A stretch of 64,000 nt of DNA from Myxocyprinus asiaticus (GCF_019703515.2 NC_059373.1:16691281-16755280); one strand, 5' to 3'; shown: positions 11,505-22,304, counted from the stretch's first letter. Numbers and translations are program-made. Notes: a model not told the origin generated them from the letters alone.

Positions 11505-11954
11505 GTGCCCAAGGTTCCCATGACCCCTTTTAGGGACCAGGTGGTAAACCTGCAAGCGCTTCCCCAGGAGGAGGCAGACCCAACCCTTACGTTGCTGTGT
11601 CTGGTGCGCGCTTTACGCATCTTGGATCGCATGCAGAGTTTTAGAGTCTCTGAGCAGCTCTTTGTCTGCTTTGGTGGACAGCGGAAAGGAAGCGCTGTCT
11701 CAAAGCAGAGGATCGCCCAGTGGCTCGTTGACACCATAATTATGGCATTTCATGCCCAGGACGTGCCTCCCCCGGTAGGGCTAAAGGCCCATTCTACCAG
11801 GGGTGTAGCGGCCTCCTGGGCCTTGACCAGGGGCGCCTCTCTAACAGACATTTGCAGAGCAGCGGGCTGGGAAACACCCAACACCTTTGCGAGGTTCTAC
11901 AATTTCCGGGTGGAACCGGTTTCGTCCCATATAGTGGCATGCACAAGCAGGTAA
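11505..11954 (+). pseudogene. DIRS-A tyrosine recombinase, C-terminal half
   Basis: YR integrates the circular DNA product by site-specific-type recombination, replacing a DDE integrase. The frame (149 codons) keeps the second half of the catalytic domain: H96 and R99 in AHSTRG, then CRAAGW (119-122 region) and the nucleophile Y132 in TFARFYNF. The first half is gone: around 11400-11460 the DNA jumps from the linker to the sequence just after where DIRS-B and DIRS-C encode IKRVGDLQAFSV, which holds the first catalytic Arg. This copy therefore cannot encode a working recombinase. Confidence 0.9.
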
Positions 11955-12712
11955 GTCCGGGACAGCCGGCCGGGTGTATCGCTTGTGCATAGTGCCTTTC
12001 ACCTCCCCTGAGCTGAAGACGTGCGCCGTTAACTCTCAGTAGTGTTCACAAACTGTGTTCCCTGGTTGATTTCCTCCAAGCCCTATGGCAGATGAGTTTG
12101 CAGAGAGACTCGCTGCCGGCACAGTACACGTGCTAACTAAGCCCTGTACCGGGATATGTGCTCCAAATGTGGTGGTTCCCTGTAGGTAACACCATGCGAC
12201 GTATATCTTCCACTAATTCATTTCTCTGTTGGCAAACTGCATCTTCCTTGGGCAGAGGCCCCTCTGCCCCAGTCACCATGCTTGTAGTAACTCCTCCCCC
12301 ATAGGGCAGGACCTACCTTGGGACTCCACACATTGCATACTTCCGTCATAGCTCGGCAAGACCATGTGATGTATTTCCACTTAAATACTCCCCCCCTCTG
12401 GGTGGGGTGTGGTCTTTGCGGTGTCTTCCCCTTGGGAGGGACACCCCCCGTCTACACCTGGTGGGCCCAGTCGGTTAATCCCCCTTTTTTTTAGAAAGTG
12501 GGAAAAAAGGGGATAAGAGGCCACAACTAGGCTAGCCCGTCTCTATCTTTTTGGGTAGTCGACTTGTCCCCAAAGGGCTGTTCGACACTCATAACTGTGT
12601 TGGGGAGGTTACGTGTCGGCCTGGTTCACTGGCTACGAGGCACACAGTAGTCTGCCCATCACACACCGCCAGTTCATGTAACACAGTTCAGCCAGTTACA
12701 GTGTTTTGTATA

Positions 12713-12816
12713 GGGACCCCTAGTGTCACTACATCGACACAACGTTGAGTGAGTGACAGATAGGGAATGTCCTGGTTACTTGCATAACCTCCGTTCCCTG
12801 TTTGGAGGGAACGAGA
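12713..12816. repeat. DIRS-A internal complementary region
   Basis: 12713-12767 is the inverse of the left element end; 12769-12816 is the inverse of the right end, including its GAGGGAAC hairpin. One extra base (12768) lies between. In DIRS1 such a region is thought to align the two ends during circle formation. Confidence 0.88.
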
Positions 12817-12864
12817 CTTTGTGTCCCTCCTGCCACAACGCTGAACTACCTGCTGAAATGGCCG

Positions 12865-13052
12865 GGACCTTGTCTCGGCTCCTCAGCATAAACCCTGAAT
12901 GAGTGGTTGCATACCAGCTCCTTTTATACCCTTATATCCGGGGGAGTGGTATGCAAATACCACTCGCCAATTTTCATTGGCCTTTTATCAAAGACCAGAG
13001 ATGTCTCGGGCTCCCAAGAGTGACCCCTAGTGTCACTACATCGACACAACGT
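12865..13052 (-). repeat. DIRS-A right inverted terminal repeat
   Basis: Inverse of about 7343-7530, carrying the same TATA, octamer and CCAAT words on the minus strand, so pointing inward. The last 46 bp of the element (13053-13098) extend beyond the match and can form a hairpin (TTCCCTCCATCAGGGAA). Confidence 0.85.
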
Positions 13053-13384
13053 CTCGTTCCCTCCATCAGGGAATGGAGGTTACGCAAGTAACCAGGACGA
13101 TAGTGATCATATGAAGCCATTTATCATCACATAGTTGTTTGGCTCCTTTTTAAATCATAATGATAACAGAAATCACCGAAATGGCCCTGATCAAAAGTTT
13201 ACATACCCTTGAATGTTTGGCCTTGTTACAGACACACAAGGTGACACACACAGGTTTAAATGGCAACTAAAGGTTCATTTCCCACACCTGTGGCTTTTTA
13301 AATTGCAATTAGTGTCTGTGTATAAACAGTCAATGAGTTTGTTAGCTCTCACGTGGATGCACTGAGCAGGCTAGATACTGAGCC

Positions 13385-13771
13385 ATGGGGAGCAGAAAAG
13401 AACTGTCAAAAGTCCTGCGTAACAAGGTAATGGAACTTTATAAAGATGGAAAAGGATATAAAAAGATATTCAAAGCCTTGAAAATGCCAGTCAGTACTGT
13501 TCAATCACTTATTAAGAAGTGGAAAATTCAGGGATCTCTTGATACCAAGCCAAGGTCAGGTAGACCAAGAAAGATTTCAGCCACAACTGCCAGAAGAATT
13601 GTTCGGCATAAAAAGAAAAACCCACAGGTAACCTCAGGAGAAATACAGGCTGCTCTGGAAAAAGACGGTGTGGTTGTTTCAAAGAGCACAATACGACGAT
13701 ACTTGAACAAAAATGAGCTGCATGGTCGAGTTGCCAGAAAGAAGCCTTTACTGTGCCAATGCCACAAATGA
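13385..13771 (+). pseudogene. Tc1-family transposase N-terminal fragment
   Basis: The first 120 or so residues of a Tc1 transposase are recognisable: a helix-turn-helix (YKKIFKALKMPVSTVQSLIK), the GRPRK hinge at about residues 59-63 typical of the family, and a second helix-turn-helix ending SKSTIRRYLNKNELHGRVARKK. The frame leaves the family pattern after KKPLL and stops; all catalytic Asp and Glu residues are missing. It belongs to the element whose left end is at 7244 and is separated from that end by DIRS-A. It cannot be active. Confidence 0.92.
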
Positions 13772-13871
13772 CAACACCTTGACACGCCTCACAGCTTCTG
13801 GGGATTACGTGCAGTGCAGACCTGTTTCTCTCGTCTCTTCATTCTATCCTGTTTTAAGGTTTATTCTCATC

Positions 13872-14194
13872 TGTCAGCCTGGCCCAATAAACGGAGCGTG
13901 CAACAGAGACATGGGTTAACAAGATAACATGACAACCAATTAAAAAAACTGAACTAATAACAAGACAACTAGACAATGAAACAAAAACCAATGACAAAAC
14001 AGAACTGATAACTAGACTCATAAACATAAACCAATGAAAATTCAGGACTAATAAACATGGTGAAACAAGAGGGTCACATGAAATCACATGACAAGGAAAC
14101 CACATGACATGAAACAAGAAAAGGAAGCACTGAACTAAACTTAAAAAAAGACATGAAAATCAAAGCATGAACAAAAACACACATAAACGTGACA
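13872..14194 (-). repeat. LTR-1: probable 3' LTR
   Basis: The stretch starts TGTCAGCCTGG and ends AAACGTGACA, matching the TG...CA convention and resembling the LTR of LTR-4 (ends TGACA). No matching right LTR was found, so the left boundary is tentative. Confidence 0.5.
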
Positions 14195-14279
14195 GATTCC
14201 CAGCTCTACAGGCAGCTCCTGATGCCCAACAACAAACAACACCAACAAGCAAGTTCTACAGGGAGCTGGATGGGGAGGG

Positions 14280-14905
14280 GGACAATTGGGGAACCAAACA
14301 GCACTGGAGACCATGGGGACCAGATGGCGCTGAAGACCACAGGGAACCAGAGGGTGCTGGTGACCACGGGGAACAAGAGGGCACTGGAAACCACGGGGAA
14401 CAAGAGGACACTGGAGGCCACAGGGAACAAGAGGGCAATGTAGACCACGGGGAACAAGAGGGCACTGGAGACCATGGGGGACCAGAGGGCGCTGGAGATC
14501 AGGGTGGTCCAGGCAACCAGGGTGGAGATGGCAGAGTATCCAGAGAACAGGGCAAACTAGGCGACCAGATCGGAGCTGGCAAAGGACCCAGAAACTAGGG
14601 CAAACCAGGCAACCAGGGTGGAGATGACGTGAGGCCAGGAGGCCAGGGTGAAACCGTCGGAAGGCCAGGAGACCAGGTCAGAGCTGACGTGGGGCTAGGA
14701 GGCCAGGGCGAAACCGGCGGAAGGCAAAGGAGACCAGGGCAGATCTGGTGGGAGGCCAGGAGACCAGAGTGGATCCGGAAGGAGGCCAGGAGCGTGGCCT
14801 GATGAGACAGATGTGGGCTGTGGAGTGGAGCCTGTCAAGGAGGACCTGGGCTGTGGAGCAGGGTCTGATGAGACAGACGTGGGCTGTGGAGCAGGGTCTG
14901 ACGTA
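14280..14905 (-). repeat. LTR-1 internal coding minisatellites (27-bp and 33-bp units)
   Basis: 14290-14510 is an array of 27-bp units (GGCACTGGAAACCACGGGGA and so on). 14800-14905 has 33-bp units built on GGGCTGTGGAGCAGGGTCTG. Both unit lengths are multiples of three. On the minus strand, the strand of the gag-like fragment to the right, 27-bp units give 9-residue repeats. Plus-strand frames through the array are also open, as expected for such periodicity. Confidence 0.75.
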
Positions 14906-15030
14906 GTGATGGAACATTCCACACCGAAGTTTCGAAGCTTTTGTCAAAAAAATTACATTGATTTCACATTGAAGCACTGTATCGGAGCTTGATTAGTTTT
15001 TGCCAAAACCAGGTGACTTGTGATATCCAA
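14906..15030. other. Possible transposon-end insertion inside LTR-1
   Basis: The words TAGTGATGGAACATTCC and CGAAGTTTCGAAGCTTTTG look unlike the neighbouring array and recall hAT-type repeats of fish. I cannot find a matching inverted end. Confidence 0.25.
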
Positions 15031-15371
15031 TCACAGCTGAAAACCACGTGACTGCCTCGGTATCTGGTTCAAAATAAGTGTCAAACCTAATGCGCCTCCA
15101 GGCAGTAAGGAATATTGGGGTTCATCCAAGCCACCATGGAAAAAGTCCTTTAGTGAAATCTCACTAAAATCCACGAACCAACACAGCTTACTGGAATCCA
15201 CCACATAATCTTCAATGGGACGATTTCCCTGACAGAGATGCATAAGTGCAACTGCTGGTCTGTGCCTACCGAAATGCAAAAAAAAACTGCCCCCAGTGGT
15301 CAAAGCAGTAAGTGCTGTTGGGCAACCTGCAGCGACTCATACATGGGCGTATGGGCTCCTGTGAGATCCAT
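15031..15371 (-). pseudogene. LTR-1 gag-like fragment
   Basis: Gag proteins of Ty3/Gypsy elements form the particle that packages the element RNA. Reading leftward from the ATG at 15371, a short N-terminus is followed by a frame change and then by a stretch whose core, LMHLCQGNRPIEDYV with SLKDFFHGGLDEP, follows the retrotransposon gag pattern (QG..P...Y...F......L...F..GL). No protease, reverse transcriptase or integrase follows; instead the minisatellites at 14280-14905 lie downstream. The right LTR is absent, so this is a remnant. The assignment rests on pattern recognition only. Confidence 0.6.
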
Positions 15372-15420
15372 TTTCTGGGTAAACTGTCCACGGAGGAACG
15401 TCAAGAGCAAGTTGTGAAGT

Positions 15421-15846
15421 AAGTTGTTTTCAGCTGTACAGGCAGTAATACAGTGAAAAGGAACGCATGTTTTATCAACTCAAAGAGCTCACTTCAGTTG
15501 AGTAGAAAAGAACAGACAGGGTTAAAGGAATTTTCATTTCAGCGCTGTTTGAAACTGTTTTAAATTTGAAATAAATCACTTTACCTAGACTCTTCAGTAG
15601 ACTGAGCAGAGAGAAATGACTGTAAAAACTCTGCCTTGTCAAACTGTTCTGAAATCAAAGTCTGGGATGGTAGATCCTGCTCTAGGGCTTTCCCTGAGAA
15701 ATAGTTTATTCAATATGCAACTTAGTACTTTGATCAAATCCCCCATGATTTATCTCATTCGTTTCTGCTTTGTTTCATCAGTTGTTTTTCTGAGATTTGT
15801 TTACTCATTTTTTATTACTTCAGTCAAGCTTGAGAAGGCTTTCAGC

Positions 15847-15848
<2 letters not shown>
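15421..15848. other. Unannotated stretch
   Basis: No gene or repeat end recognised. The open frame 15616-15972 runs into the GT microsatellite and is not credible as a protein. Confidence 0.5.
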
Positions 15849-15880
<32 letters not shown>

Positions 15881-16086
15881 ATTTGGTGATTTACGAGGAC
15901 ATTTTTTTAGGTAACAAACTGGTCATTACAAGGGTATTATGCTATAAATGTGGTTTATATGGATATTTCTAGTGTCCCCATAATTCAAATTGGTTTTGAA
16001 TTACTAAACGATGTTTAGGATCTATATTTTGTACAGTATAAAAATCATCATGTCTGTGGAGAGTCCTCATAAGGATAGTCGCACCA

Positions 16087-16122
<36 letters not shown>
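15849..16122 (-). repeat. GT-bounded dispersed repeat, copy 1
   Basis: A unique core flanked by (GT)n at both ends. The core (with GTCCCCATAATTCAAATTGG and GAGAGTCCTCATAAGGATAG) is the inverse of the core at 26710-26958, but lacks roughly 80 bp in the middle. Confidence 0.85.
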
Positions 16123-16125
<3 letters not shown>

Positions 16126-16153
16126 GAAGCAGATTTTACAGAAGTTGTTTAGA

Positions 16154-16870
16154 GATCCCGTTTACACCTGGTATTAAAAGCATAGTTCACCCAAAAAACA
16201 AACAAAAACATTATCTCATCAATTACTCACCCTTATACCATCCCAGATGTGTATGGCTTTCTTTCTTCTGCTGAACACAAACTGAGATTTTTAGAAGAAT
16301 ATTTCAGCCCTGTTTGTCCATACAATGTAAGTGAATGGTGGCCAGAACTCTGAAGGTTCAAATATCACATAAATGCATCATAAAAGTAATACAAACAACT
16401 ATTGTCTTCTGAAGCGATTCAAATGGTTTTGAGTGAGAACTGACCAACATGTAATTCCTTTTTCATTATAAATCTTGACAGCAGTCTCCTTGGCGATCAT
16501 GATTTGAAGCTCGATTACACTTCCTTTTGCGCCATCTAGTGCTCTGCTCATGCGTCAAGCACTAGGAAGTGTAGTCGAGCTTGATATTGTGATCTTGCCT
16601 ACTGCAATGGCAAGATGTAGAGTGAAAAAGGAGTTATATTTTGGTTTGTTCTCACCCAAAACCAATTGGATTGGAGTCGTATGGATTACTTTTATGATGC
16701 CTTTATGGATATTTGAACCTTCAGAGTTCTGGATGAACTTTTTGGATGAACTATTCCTTTAAGATGCGTCTTGGGTGATGCGATCACGTGGTTTGGCGAG
16801 ACACATCGCTGTTTACACCTGGTCATGTAAATGCGTCTCCTGTGACCCCTTGTGTTTGGATTTTGAAAGG
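16154..16870. mobile_element. Outer repeat interrupted by a TTAA element
   Basis: CCGTTTACACCTGGTATTAA (left) and TTAAGATGCGTCTTGGG (right) look like one continuous dispersed repeat split by the insertion at 16178-16758. A second CTGTTTACACCTGGTCATG lies at 16811. Confidence 0.5.
16178..16758. mobile_element. TTAA-flanked miniature element (581 bp)
   Basis: TTAA lies on both sides (16174-16177, 16759-16762). The ends are inverted: GCATAGTTCACCC and GATGAACTATTCC. Further inverted words extend inward (AGAACTCTGAAGGTTCAAAT at 16347 against ATTTGAACCTTCAGAGTTCT at 16712). TTAA duplication fits piggyBac- or Kolobok-type transposases. No coding capacity. Confidence 0.8.
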
Positions 16871-18637
16871 GAGGGTCTCTGATTTTATGATGACATACAT
16901 CCATTACTATGTCAGTGTGTTACTGTATGATAATAAACTGCAAAAGTCATAAAACACAAAGAAAGCACAGATAAAACTGAAGTGCAGTTTCTCCCAGATG
17001 TAGTTGAAATTCAATCTAAGCACAAACAAACTCAACATTTCAAAAAGAATTATCAGTTTTAGTGTAGTACCTGTATTAACCTGAGTTTCGGGCTTTGTTT
17101 TTTGTAAGTCCTGCCATGAGTGTTGCATTTTTAAGACGCAGTGTCAAGCTAAAACAGTACAGCATTAAAAAATGTCTAGAAGGCTGCGTTCTAATTAATT
17201 TGGTTGTGTGTTAAGTAATGCGTCCAATCAGGGTCAGGTGAACACGAAACCAGTCTATTTGATTAATTATAAGAGCTTTATTTCAGCCGAGTCTTTCAGA
17301 CAACCCACCGGCTCGTCATTTTATTTTTTTTTTTTTAACTAGTTTTTATTAGAGAGACATAGTGCCAAATTCTGTAGACAGATATGTCACTTCAGTGCGC
17401 AGTATTTCAGCACAAAAACCTGCATCTTATTCACTTCATCTGCAGTTCATCTTAACCAGACACTAAATGTGCTGAAGTAGTGCTGTATCATATTTTAATA
17501 GTCATTCTCATTATTTTCAGTGCAAACACACATCCTTTTAAATGCAAATTAAGCTTATTATAGAATGCACCATATTAAAAAAACTGTGCTATTTTCCTTG
17601 CACAGTTAATGTTACGTTCTTACCACCCATGGAATGCATGCAGTAAACATAATTTTATGTAAAATATTTGTTTACATTTTCAATTAATCTTGGCAGTGGT
17701 TATTCATCAAATGGGTTATAAGTGGGAGCAATTCATTCATTAATTGTAAATTACCCCTATATTTCACTGCTGACAGAGCACTGGATAATAAGAATTCATA
17801 TCAGCTATAGACACTTTGAAGCACAGTGTGTGTTTTTAATATCACAGCTATTAAATATTGCATGTGGCAGGTTCTTTCATGCATACACACTAACTGAATA
17901 TGTGTTAATGTTTATTTGAATGTGTCTGATGCATCTGAAAATTCTTCATTTTTTTTCCCTGTATGAATAAATGGTCATGTCTTATTTAGGGCACTGAGTG
18001 AGCCTGGACTGCAACTGGTGTCCCCTGAAAAATAACAAATGGTGCATGATGCCCCTGACTGGTTTAACACATGAAATTTGCAAGTTGAAGTGCATGTCAG
18101 TTCATGAATGTCCCACAGCTGCTTCCATATTTATTCTGTATTCCTAATGGTGAGGGGTTCTGGGGAACTAATGTTATATGGTCTGATATGGTTAGCCTGA
18201 TTTCTTCCTCACTGGAGATTCATATGCATTGTTAATCAGTCATCTGCAAGCTTATATTTCATGTGTCATATATCTGTGTATCCACAGTATTTTGGGAAAG
18301 CAAAAGCTTATCCTTGATCTCTGATCAAGCATTGAGATAAATGAAGCATGGATACATAGCGGACTGCTATCATGGTTAAGAGGTTAATTAGATTTGAATG
18401 TCTCAATACGCTATAATTTTTTTCCATTCTATTCCTCCTTCATAAATCCCAATGGCACCGATGGATATTCCCTGCTTGTTCTTCTGGTGAGACAAGATCA
18501 TTAGAGTCGATATTTTACCATGCTTTTATCATGGGTGCGGGGTGTTCCTGGACAAAACTGCATGGTGCCTTGCCTGCTTAGGTGTGTCACTGTGACAAAA
18601 CTGCATGCCCTACATTTGCCATCACCATGTAGAGAGC
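16871..18637. other. Unannotated stretch
   Basis: No gene, tRNA or transposon end supported. A short direct repeat of GACAAAACTGCATG occurs at about 18552 and 18595. Possible host intronic or intergenic DNA. Confidence 0.5.
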
Positions 18638-18642
18638 ATTAT

Positions 18643-19053
18643 TGTAATGTAGTGGAGACTGGAGGCTGATTAGAATCCATTTGCAGAAGTTTATTAAGCA
18701 ATATAACAAAGGATAAAATCCAAAACGAAAGTCAGGTGACGTATATATATTCCAGGCAGAGGTGATACACAGGCAATCCAAATACAGCAAACAAATCCAA
18801 GGCAATAATCCAAAAACATGAGAAGGGAAAAACAGGCAGGAAAGTCAATATACGTGAAATCCAGACAACAATGGTAAACGCTTGGTAAGGCAAGTGAAAC
18901 TGGCAATACTTTGCACTGATGTAGAGAAAAAGCAGGGTATAAATACACAAGAGGCTAATTATAAAACTAGGAATAGGTGTGTGGAAGATGGCAGGAGCAA
19001 TGGGTGCTGGGAGTTGTAGTTCCTGATCTGGTTAGTATTCATGAGATGTTACA
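18643..19053 (-). repeat. LTR-2 3' LTR
   Basis: Starts TGTAATGTAGTGG and ends GATGTTACA; matches 24344-24798 through the words CTGATTAGAATCCATTTGCA and TTCCAGGCAGAGG. It lacks about 40 bp present near the end of the other LTR. Confidence 0.9.
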
Positions 19054-19238
19054 GAATCCCTCCCTCTAGGGACACCTCCAGGTGTTCTTTTACTAGGACG
19101 CCCCCTGGGTCTAGGTGCTGGATAATCTGGATGGTCACGGTGATAATCACTGATGAGCGATGGATTGAGCATGTCTTTAGCTGCTACCCATGACCTCTCC
19201 TCTGGGCCATATCCCTCCCAATCCACAAGGTACTGCAT
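19032..19238 (-). pseudogene. LTR-2 chromodomain
   Basis: Chromodomains at the integrase C-terminus of chromoviruses direct integration to marked chromatin. The minus-strand frame reads [20 protein letters not shown], the diagnostic chromodomain core with its aromatic residues, followed by a basic Pro-Arg-rich tail ([15 protein letters not shown]). The reading frame ends inside the 3' LTR, as is usual in this group. Upstream, the integrase C-terminal region (19240-19790) is broken by stops; only scattered matches can be read. Confidence 0.88.
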
Positions 19239-19797
19239 CTGATTACCCCATCTTCTAGAATCTAGGATCTCCCGGACTAAGTAGGCAGGAGATCAATTGA
19301 TTTCGAGGGGTGGTGGAGGTTTCAACTCTACAGTCTCAGAACCAGATGCAGTGTGGACCAGTTTCAGCAGGGACGCGTGAAAGGAAGGATAGATACGATA
19401 GTTAGCAAGAAGCTCAAGCCTGACAATTCACTTGTCTTAGTATTTTGAAAGGTCCTACATACCTTGGGCTGAGCTTCCTGCTGGGTAGCCATAGTCAAGG
19501 GTCTCGAGTGGATAACCAGACCATCTGACCTGGTTGGTAGTCAGGGTGTGGGTGTCTTCTTCAGTCAGCTTGAATCTTTTGTTTCCTGGTGGCTCGTTGC
19601 AACCTGACATGAGCACTGTCCCAAACCCTTTCACTCCTCCTGATCCAGTTGTCCACTGCAGGAACCTCAGAGGGTTCCCCAGACCACGGAAACATGGGCA
19701 GCTGGTAACCTAGCACACACTAAAAGAGGGTAAGTCCAGTGGATGAATGAATGAGGGAATTCTGGGCATACTCAGTCCATGGAAGGAAAGAACTCCA

Positions 19798-20097
19798 TCA
19801 ATGTTGTTCCCTACTACAGTAGGATCGAAGGAATTGTCCAATCTCTTGGTTAAGCCTCTCCACCTGACCATTTGCCTGAGGGTGAGATGTTAAACTGACA
19901 TTAATGTTGAGGAAATTACAGAAAGCTTGCAATACCCGGGATGTGAACTGTGCTCCTCTGTCAGAGACAATATCTTCTGGCAGTCCATAAATCCTGAATA
20001 CCTGATGGAACAGCGTTTCAGCAGTTTCCATAGTTTTGGGCAGTCCCTTCAGAGGAATTAACCGGCATGATTTGGAGAAATGATCAATGGTTACCAT
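19798..20097 (-). pseudogene. LTR-2 integrase catalytic core
   Basis: Part of the DDE integrase that joins element cDNA to the chromosome. The minus-strand frame carries the three catalytic positions in order: Asp in [10 protein letters not shown], Asp in [13 protein letters not shown] and Glu in [14 protein letters not shown], with the spacing of retroviral-type integrases. The frame stops at 19798 after CSREQH. The zinc-binding region upstream (20091-20264, read as [12 protein letters not shown]) is out of frame and separated from its His-containing half by the L2 insertion. Confidence 0.92.
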
Positions 20098-20264
20098 GAT
20101 AGTGGTGGAACGGTTAGAGTTGGGAAGGTCTGTGATGAAGTCAATGGAAATATGTGACCATGGTCATTGAGGGATGGGTAATGGTTCCAAGAGACCAGCT
20201 GGTAGTTGTTTGGGAGTCTTTGTTTGTGCACAGACATGGCATGCATTGACATATGAGGTAACAT

Positions 20265-22304
20265 CAACACGTAGTACAACACCCAACCCCTGGCTCTCTG
20301 ATGTCCTTTGTGAACATCGGACTGACCTCAGAAGATCCAGCAGATCTAGGTAAGTATAAGTCTCTGCTTGCAACTTTTTGAGATAACGTTAAATCTGCAA
20401 AAACTTCCTACTACCAGAACAAGATCAACAGAACCACAGACACTTGTAGCTTGTTTAGAACATTCAACACACTTCTCTGCCCTCCTCCTCCACCACCTGA
20501 CACATCACTGACAGCAGATGTCTTCGCCACATTTTTTACTAATAAGGTTACAACCATCAGCAATACATTCTCGGCACCTCACCCTGTCAAACACCCGTCT
20601 CCTGAATGCAACTCATCTGTCTCTGTGTTCTCTCCTCTGACTGACACTGAGGTCTCTAAACTCCTCTTCTCCAACCACCCCACCTCCTGTTCCCTTGACC
20701 CCATTCCTTCCCACCTTCTCCAGGCCATCACTCAGTCCGTCCTACCTGCACTCACACACATAATTAACACATCTCTACTTACAGGCACTTTTCCCACTAC
20801 ATTTAATCAGGCTCGAGTAATCCCGCTGCTGAACAAACCCGCTCTTAACCCCATACTAATGAACACAACAGACCAGTCTCTCTGATCCCATTCATGGCAA
20901 AAACACTTGAAAGGGCAGTTTCCCACAGAACAAGCTGCTGGATGACAATCAGTCAGGCTTCAAAAGTGGACACTCCACCGAGACTGCCATGCTGTCTGTC
21001 ACCGAGTTGCTCAGACAGGCAAAAGCTGAATCCAGATCATCCGTCCTGATTCTGTTTGACCTTTCTGCAGCCTTCGACACAGTCAACCATCAGATCTTAC
21101 TCTTCATCCTCTGTTTGCTGGGCATCACAGGAACTGTGCTTGACTGGTTTAATCCCTATCTCTCAGGTAGGTCCTTCAAGGTAGCCTGGAGAGGTGAGGT
21201 ATCCTGGGGTACCTCAGGGTTCAGTGTTTGGGCCTCTTCTCTATATTCACAACATCACTGGGACCCATCATTCAGGCACATGGTTTCTCTTATCATTGCT
21301 ACGCTGATGACATGCAACTCTACTTGTCTTTCCAGCCCAACAACACCACAGTGACTGCTCGAATCTCTGCCTGCCTGGCAGACATCTCGGCCTGGATGAA
21401 GGAACACCACCTGCAACTTAACCCAGTCAAGACCGAACTCCTTGTCTTTCCAGCCAACCCTGCTGTTGAACACAACATCACCGTGCAGCTGGGTGCAACT
21501 ACAGTAACGCCTTCCAAAAGGGTCAGAAATCTAGGGGTAACCATCGATAACAAACTAAATTTCACAGACCACATCTCAAAGACTGCAAGATCATGTAGAT
21601 ATACACTCTACAATATCAGGAAGATAAGACCCTTCCTCTCTGAACATGCCACACAAATTATTGTTCAGTCACTTCTCATAACTAGATTGGACTACTGTAA
21701 TGCTCTCATTGCAGGCCTCCCTGCATGTGCAGTTAGACCCCTGCAAATTATCCAGAATGCAGCAGCATGTCTGGTCTTTAATCAACCAAAGAGAGCTCAT
21801 GTTACACCACTCCTTGTCTCTCTTCACTGGCTGCCGGTTGATGCATGTATCAAATTCAAGGCTCTGATGCTGCCATACAAAACAGTCACTGGGTTTGCTC
21901 CAGCATACCTAAAATTATTTCTGCAGAGCTATGCACCCACTAGAAACCTGCGGTCGGCTAAGGAATGTCACCTTGTTGTATCAACACAAAGAGGCACCAA
22001 AACACTTTCCCGAACTTTTGGCTTCATCATACCACGGTGGTGGAATGATCTTCCCAACTCCATCCGTGAAGCTGACTCACTTTCTGTCTTCAAAAAATTG
22101 CTAAAAACACATCTTTTCCATGAACACTTAACCAGTCACCAAAAAAAAAAAAAAAAAAAAAAAATCCTTGTTGCACTTTAATCTGTTTTGAATGCTATTC
22201 TGATGCTAGTGAAACTTTGTAATATGCCATTTTTCGTACCACTGTCTCCTTAAGATGATTCGCTTATGTTTTAAGTGTCTGCCAAATGAATACATGTAAA
22301 TGTA
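20265..22304 (+). mobile_element. 5'-truncated L2 LINE nested in LTR-2
   Basis: Flanked by AACATCA at 20258-20264 and 22305-22311, a 7-bp target duplication. Removing the insert and one AACATCA restores a continuous Gypsy zinc-binding region. The 3' end TCTGCCAAATGAATACATG followed by TGTAAA units is characteristic of L2 elements. Confidence 0.92.
20371..22181 (+). pseudogene. L2 ORF2: reverse transcriptase and C-terminal region
   Basis: Only the RT and C-terminal parts of the LINE polyprotein are present; the endonuclease is lost by 5' truncation. The linker (LLCPPPPPPDTSLTADVFAT) precedes RT blocks SVLILFDLSAAFDTVNHQIL and, in another frame, YADDMQLYL with the catalytic YADD. The C-terminal block RLDYCNALIAGLPACAVRPL, then LHWLPVDACIKFKALML and RWWNDLPNSIR, is diagnostic for L2. 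Frame changes lie near 20880 and 21220, and the final frame runs 21228-22181 into an A tract. Non-functional, but the family is clear. Confidence 0.92.

Larger units (their letters stand above)
7324..13098 (+). mobile_element. DIRS-A: near full-length DIRS1-like tyrosine-recombinase retrotransposon
   Basis: A 5.8-kb element with the order left inverted repeat, gag-like region, RT, RNase H, YR, internal complementary region and right inverted repeat. This order, the YLDD reverse transcriptase, and a recombinase with an HxxR...Y core instead of a DDE integrase identify the DIRS1 group. It starts TTCCCTATCTGTCACTCACT and ends CAAGTAACCAGGAC. It lies in a Tc1 inverted repeat. All coding regions are damaged by frame changes, and part of the YR gene is deleted. 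Confidence 0.93.
7244..13840 (+). mobile_element. Second Tc1 element, split by DIRS-A and 3'-truncated
   Basis: The left end CAGTTGTGCTCAAAAGTTTG follows a TA at 7242-7243. The element continues to ATTTAAGG at 7323, is interrupted by DIRS-A, and resumes at 13099 with ATAGTGATCATATGAAGCC. The transposase frame then begins at 13385. No right inverted repeat is visible; similarity fades near 13840. It is unrelated in detail to the intact Tc1 at 1239. Confidence 0.85.
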
